DNA of 64,000 bases from contig OZ038399.1 of the NCBI GenBank assembly GCA_964036045.1, positions 20,419,670 through 20,483,669 of the forward strand, given 5' to 3'. A model generated the notes under the pieces. It made no database searches. It saw nothing but the letters and a program-made list of their open reading frames with translations, and was not told where the DNA came from. The translations under genes were made by a program, and so were the position numbers. Source of the DNA: Eutreptiella sp. 'Long Island Sound 2002'. Lineage: Eukaryota; Euglenozoa; Euglenophyceae; Eutreptiales; Eutreptiaceae. Shown in pieces: positions 62,671-64,000 of the stretch (the stretch's first letter is position 1; each line of letters starts with the position of its first letter).

Positions 62671-64000
62671 CTGGGGCTGTGCAGGGGCGCAGACTGGGGC
62701 TGCGCAGGGGCGCAGACTGGGGCTGCGCAGGGGCGCAGACTGGGGCTGCGCAGGGGCGCAGACTGGGGCTGCGCAGGGGCGCAGACTGGGGCTGTGCAGG
62801 GGCGCAGACTGGGGCTGCGCAGGGGCGCAGACTGGGGCTGCGCATGCGCGCAGACTGGGGCTGCGCAGTGGCGCAGACTGGGGCTGCACATGCGCGCAGA
62901 CTGGGGCTGCGCAGGGGCGCAGACTGGGGCTGCGCAGGGGCGCAGACCGGGGCTGCGCAGGGGCGCAGACTGGGGCTGCGCATGGGCGTAGACTGGGGCC
63001 GCGCAGGGGCGCACACTGGGGCTGCGCAGGGGCGCATGCGCGCAGACTGGGGCTGCGCAGGGGCGCAGACTGGGGCTGCGCAGGGGCGCAGACTGGGGCT
63101 GCGCAGGGGCGCAGACTGGGGCTGCGCAGGGGCGCAGACTGGGGCTGCGCAGGGGCGCAGACTGGGGCTGCGCAGGGGCGCAGACTGGGGCTCCGCAGGG
63201 GCGCAGACTGGGGCTGCGCAGGGGCGCAGACTGGGGCTGCGCATGGGCGCGGACTGGGGCTGCGCAGGAGCGCATACTGGGGCTGCGCAGGGGCGCAGAC
63301 TGGGGCTGCGCAGGGGCGCAGACTGGGGCTGCGCAGGAGCGCAGACTGGGGCTCCGCAGGGGCGCAGACTGGGGCTGCGCATGGGCGCAGACTGGGGCTG
63401 CGCATGGGCGCAGACTGGGGCTGCGCATGGGCGCAGACTGGGGCTGCGCAGGGGCGCAGACTGGGGCTGCGCAGGGGCGCAGACTGGGGCTGCGCAGGGG
63501 CGCAGACTGGGGCTGCGCAGGGGCGCAGACTGGGGCTGCGCATGGGCGCAGACTGGGGCTGCGCAGGGGCGCAGACTGGGGCTGCGCAGGGGCGCAGACT
63601 GGGGCTGCGCAGGGGCGCAGACTGGGGCTGCGCATGGGCGCAGACTGGGGCTGCGCAGGGGCGCAGACTGGGGCTGCGCATGGGCGCAGACTGGGGTTGC
63701 GCAGGGGCGCAGACTGGGGCTGCGCATGGGCGCTGACTGGGGCTGCGCATGGGCGCAGACTGGGGCTGCGCAGGGGCGCAGACTGGAACTGCGCGGGGGC
63801 GCAGACTGGGGCTGCGCAGGGGCGCAGACTGGGGCTGCGCAGGGGCGCAGACTGGGGCTGCGCAGGGGCGCAGACTGGGGCTGCGCAGGGGCGCAGACTG
63901 GGGCTGCGCAGGGGCGCAGACTGGGGCTGCGTAGGGGCGCAGACTGGGGCTGCGCAGGGGCGCAGACTGGGGCTGCGCAGGGGCGCAGACTGGGGCTGCG

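Larger units (their letters stand above)
57441..64000. repeat. 23-bp GC-rich minisatellite, array C (about 285 units, continues beyond window)
   Basis: The unit is GCGCAG-ACTGGGG-CTGCGC plus a 4-bp spacer. The arms form a perfect 6-bp inverted repeat. Variation is concentrated in the spacer: GCGCAGGGGCGCAG is the major form, and GCGCATGGGC, GCGCAGGAGC, GCGCATGCGC, GCGCATGAGC and GCGCACGGGC are recurrent alternatives. The loop rarely changes (ACTCGGG, ACCAGGG, GAGTGGG). Blocks of 55-57 units and of 47 units are duplicated. The minus strand stays open for more than 2000 codons in two frames because no phase of the unit contains a stop. I do not regard these as proteins. Confidence 0.96.

Noticed and set aside
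57441-64000. CRISPR-like array
   Set aside because: Repeats are contiguous 23-bp units with no unique spacers. The variable part is only a few bases and the context is eukaryotic.

Overview
No gene I would defend as functional is visible in this window. It is eukaryotic satellite and minisatellite DNA with a few unique-looking pieces between the arrays. The best evidence for a eukaryote is a tRNA-derived SINE-like insertion with Pol III A- and B-box-like motifs and a (TTTACC)n tail, plus about 170 head-to-tail copies of a 215-bp satellite. An animal is likely. SINE tails of this kind make me think of invertebrates or invertebrate chordates, but the species cannot be fixed from the sequence.

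Layout. (1) 1-37353: a 215-bp satellite, 173.7 copies, with local higher-order duplications of 5 and 7 monomers. (2) 37354-37379: a short (GTAA)n tract and a NotI octamer at an abrupt junction. (3) 37380-38414: a unique segment, O1. (4) 38411-39898: a degenerate (GGGGCA)n array interrupted by the SINE-like insertion at 38851-39056. (5) 39899-40136: a boundary element, J1. (6) 40137-44416: a 23-bp GC-rich minisatellite, array A. (7) 44417-50153: more (GGGGCA)n. (8) 50154-51375: an island with two further minisatellites. (9) 51376-51615: a short (GGGGCA)n array. (10) 51616-52650: O2, a second copy of the unique segment, about 98.7% identical to O1 with no indels. (11) 52650-57129: (GGGGCA)n. (12) 57130-57440: J2, a diverged relative of J1, plus a linker. 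(13) 57441-64000: a second 23-bp minisatellite, array C, about 285 units, running off the window.

How the parts relate. The right 26 kb repeats one order twice: unique segment O, hexamer array, J element, 23-bp array. O and its adjoining hexamers are colinear between copies. In copy 1 that colinearity stops exactly at J1 and seems to resume after array A, so J1 plus array A looks like a 4.5-kb composite block inserted in a hexamer array. O, the SINE and both J elements all appear to point to the minus strand, and the SINE and both J elements end in short tandem tails containing ACC. My best hypothesis is a retroposon with an internal VNTR, comparable in architecture (not in sequence) to SVA elements. 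O carries tandem 180-bp subrepeats, each with TATAAA about 32 bp upstream of an ATG on the minus strand. The nearer ATG opens a 260-codon frame I cannot identify, and the substitutions between the two copies give no sign of protein-level constraint. The hundreds to thousands of codons of open frame across the arrays follow from stop-free repeat units and should not be read as genes.
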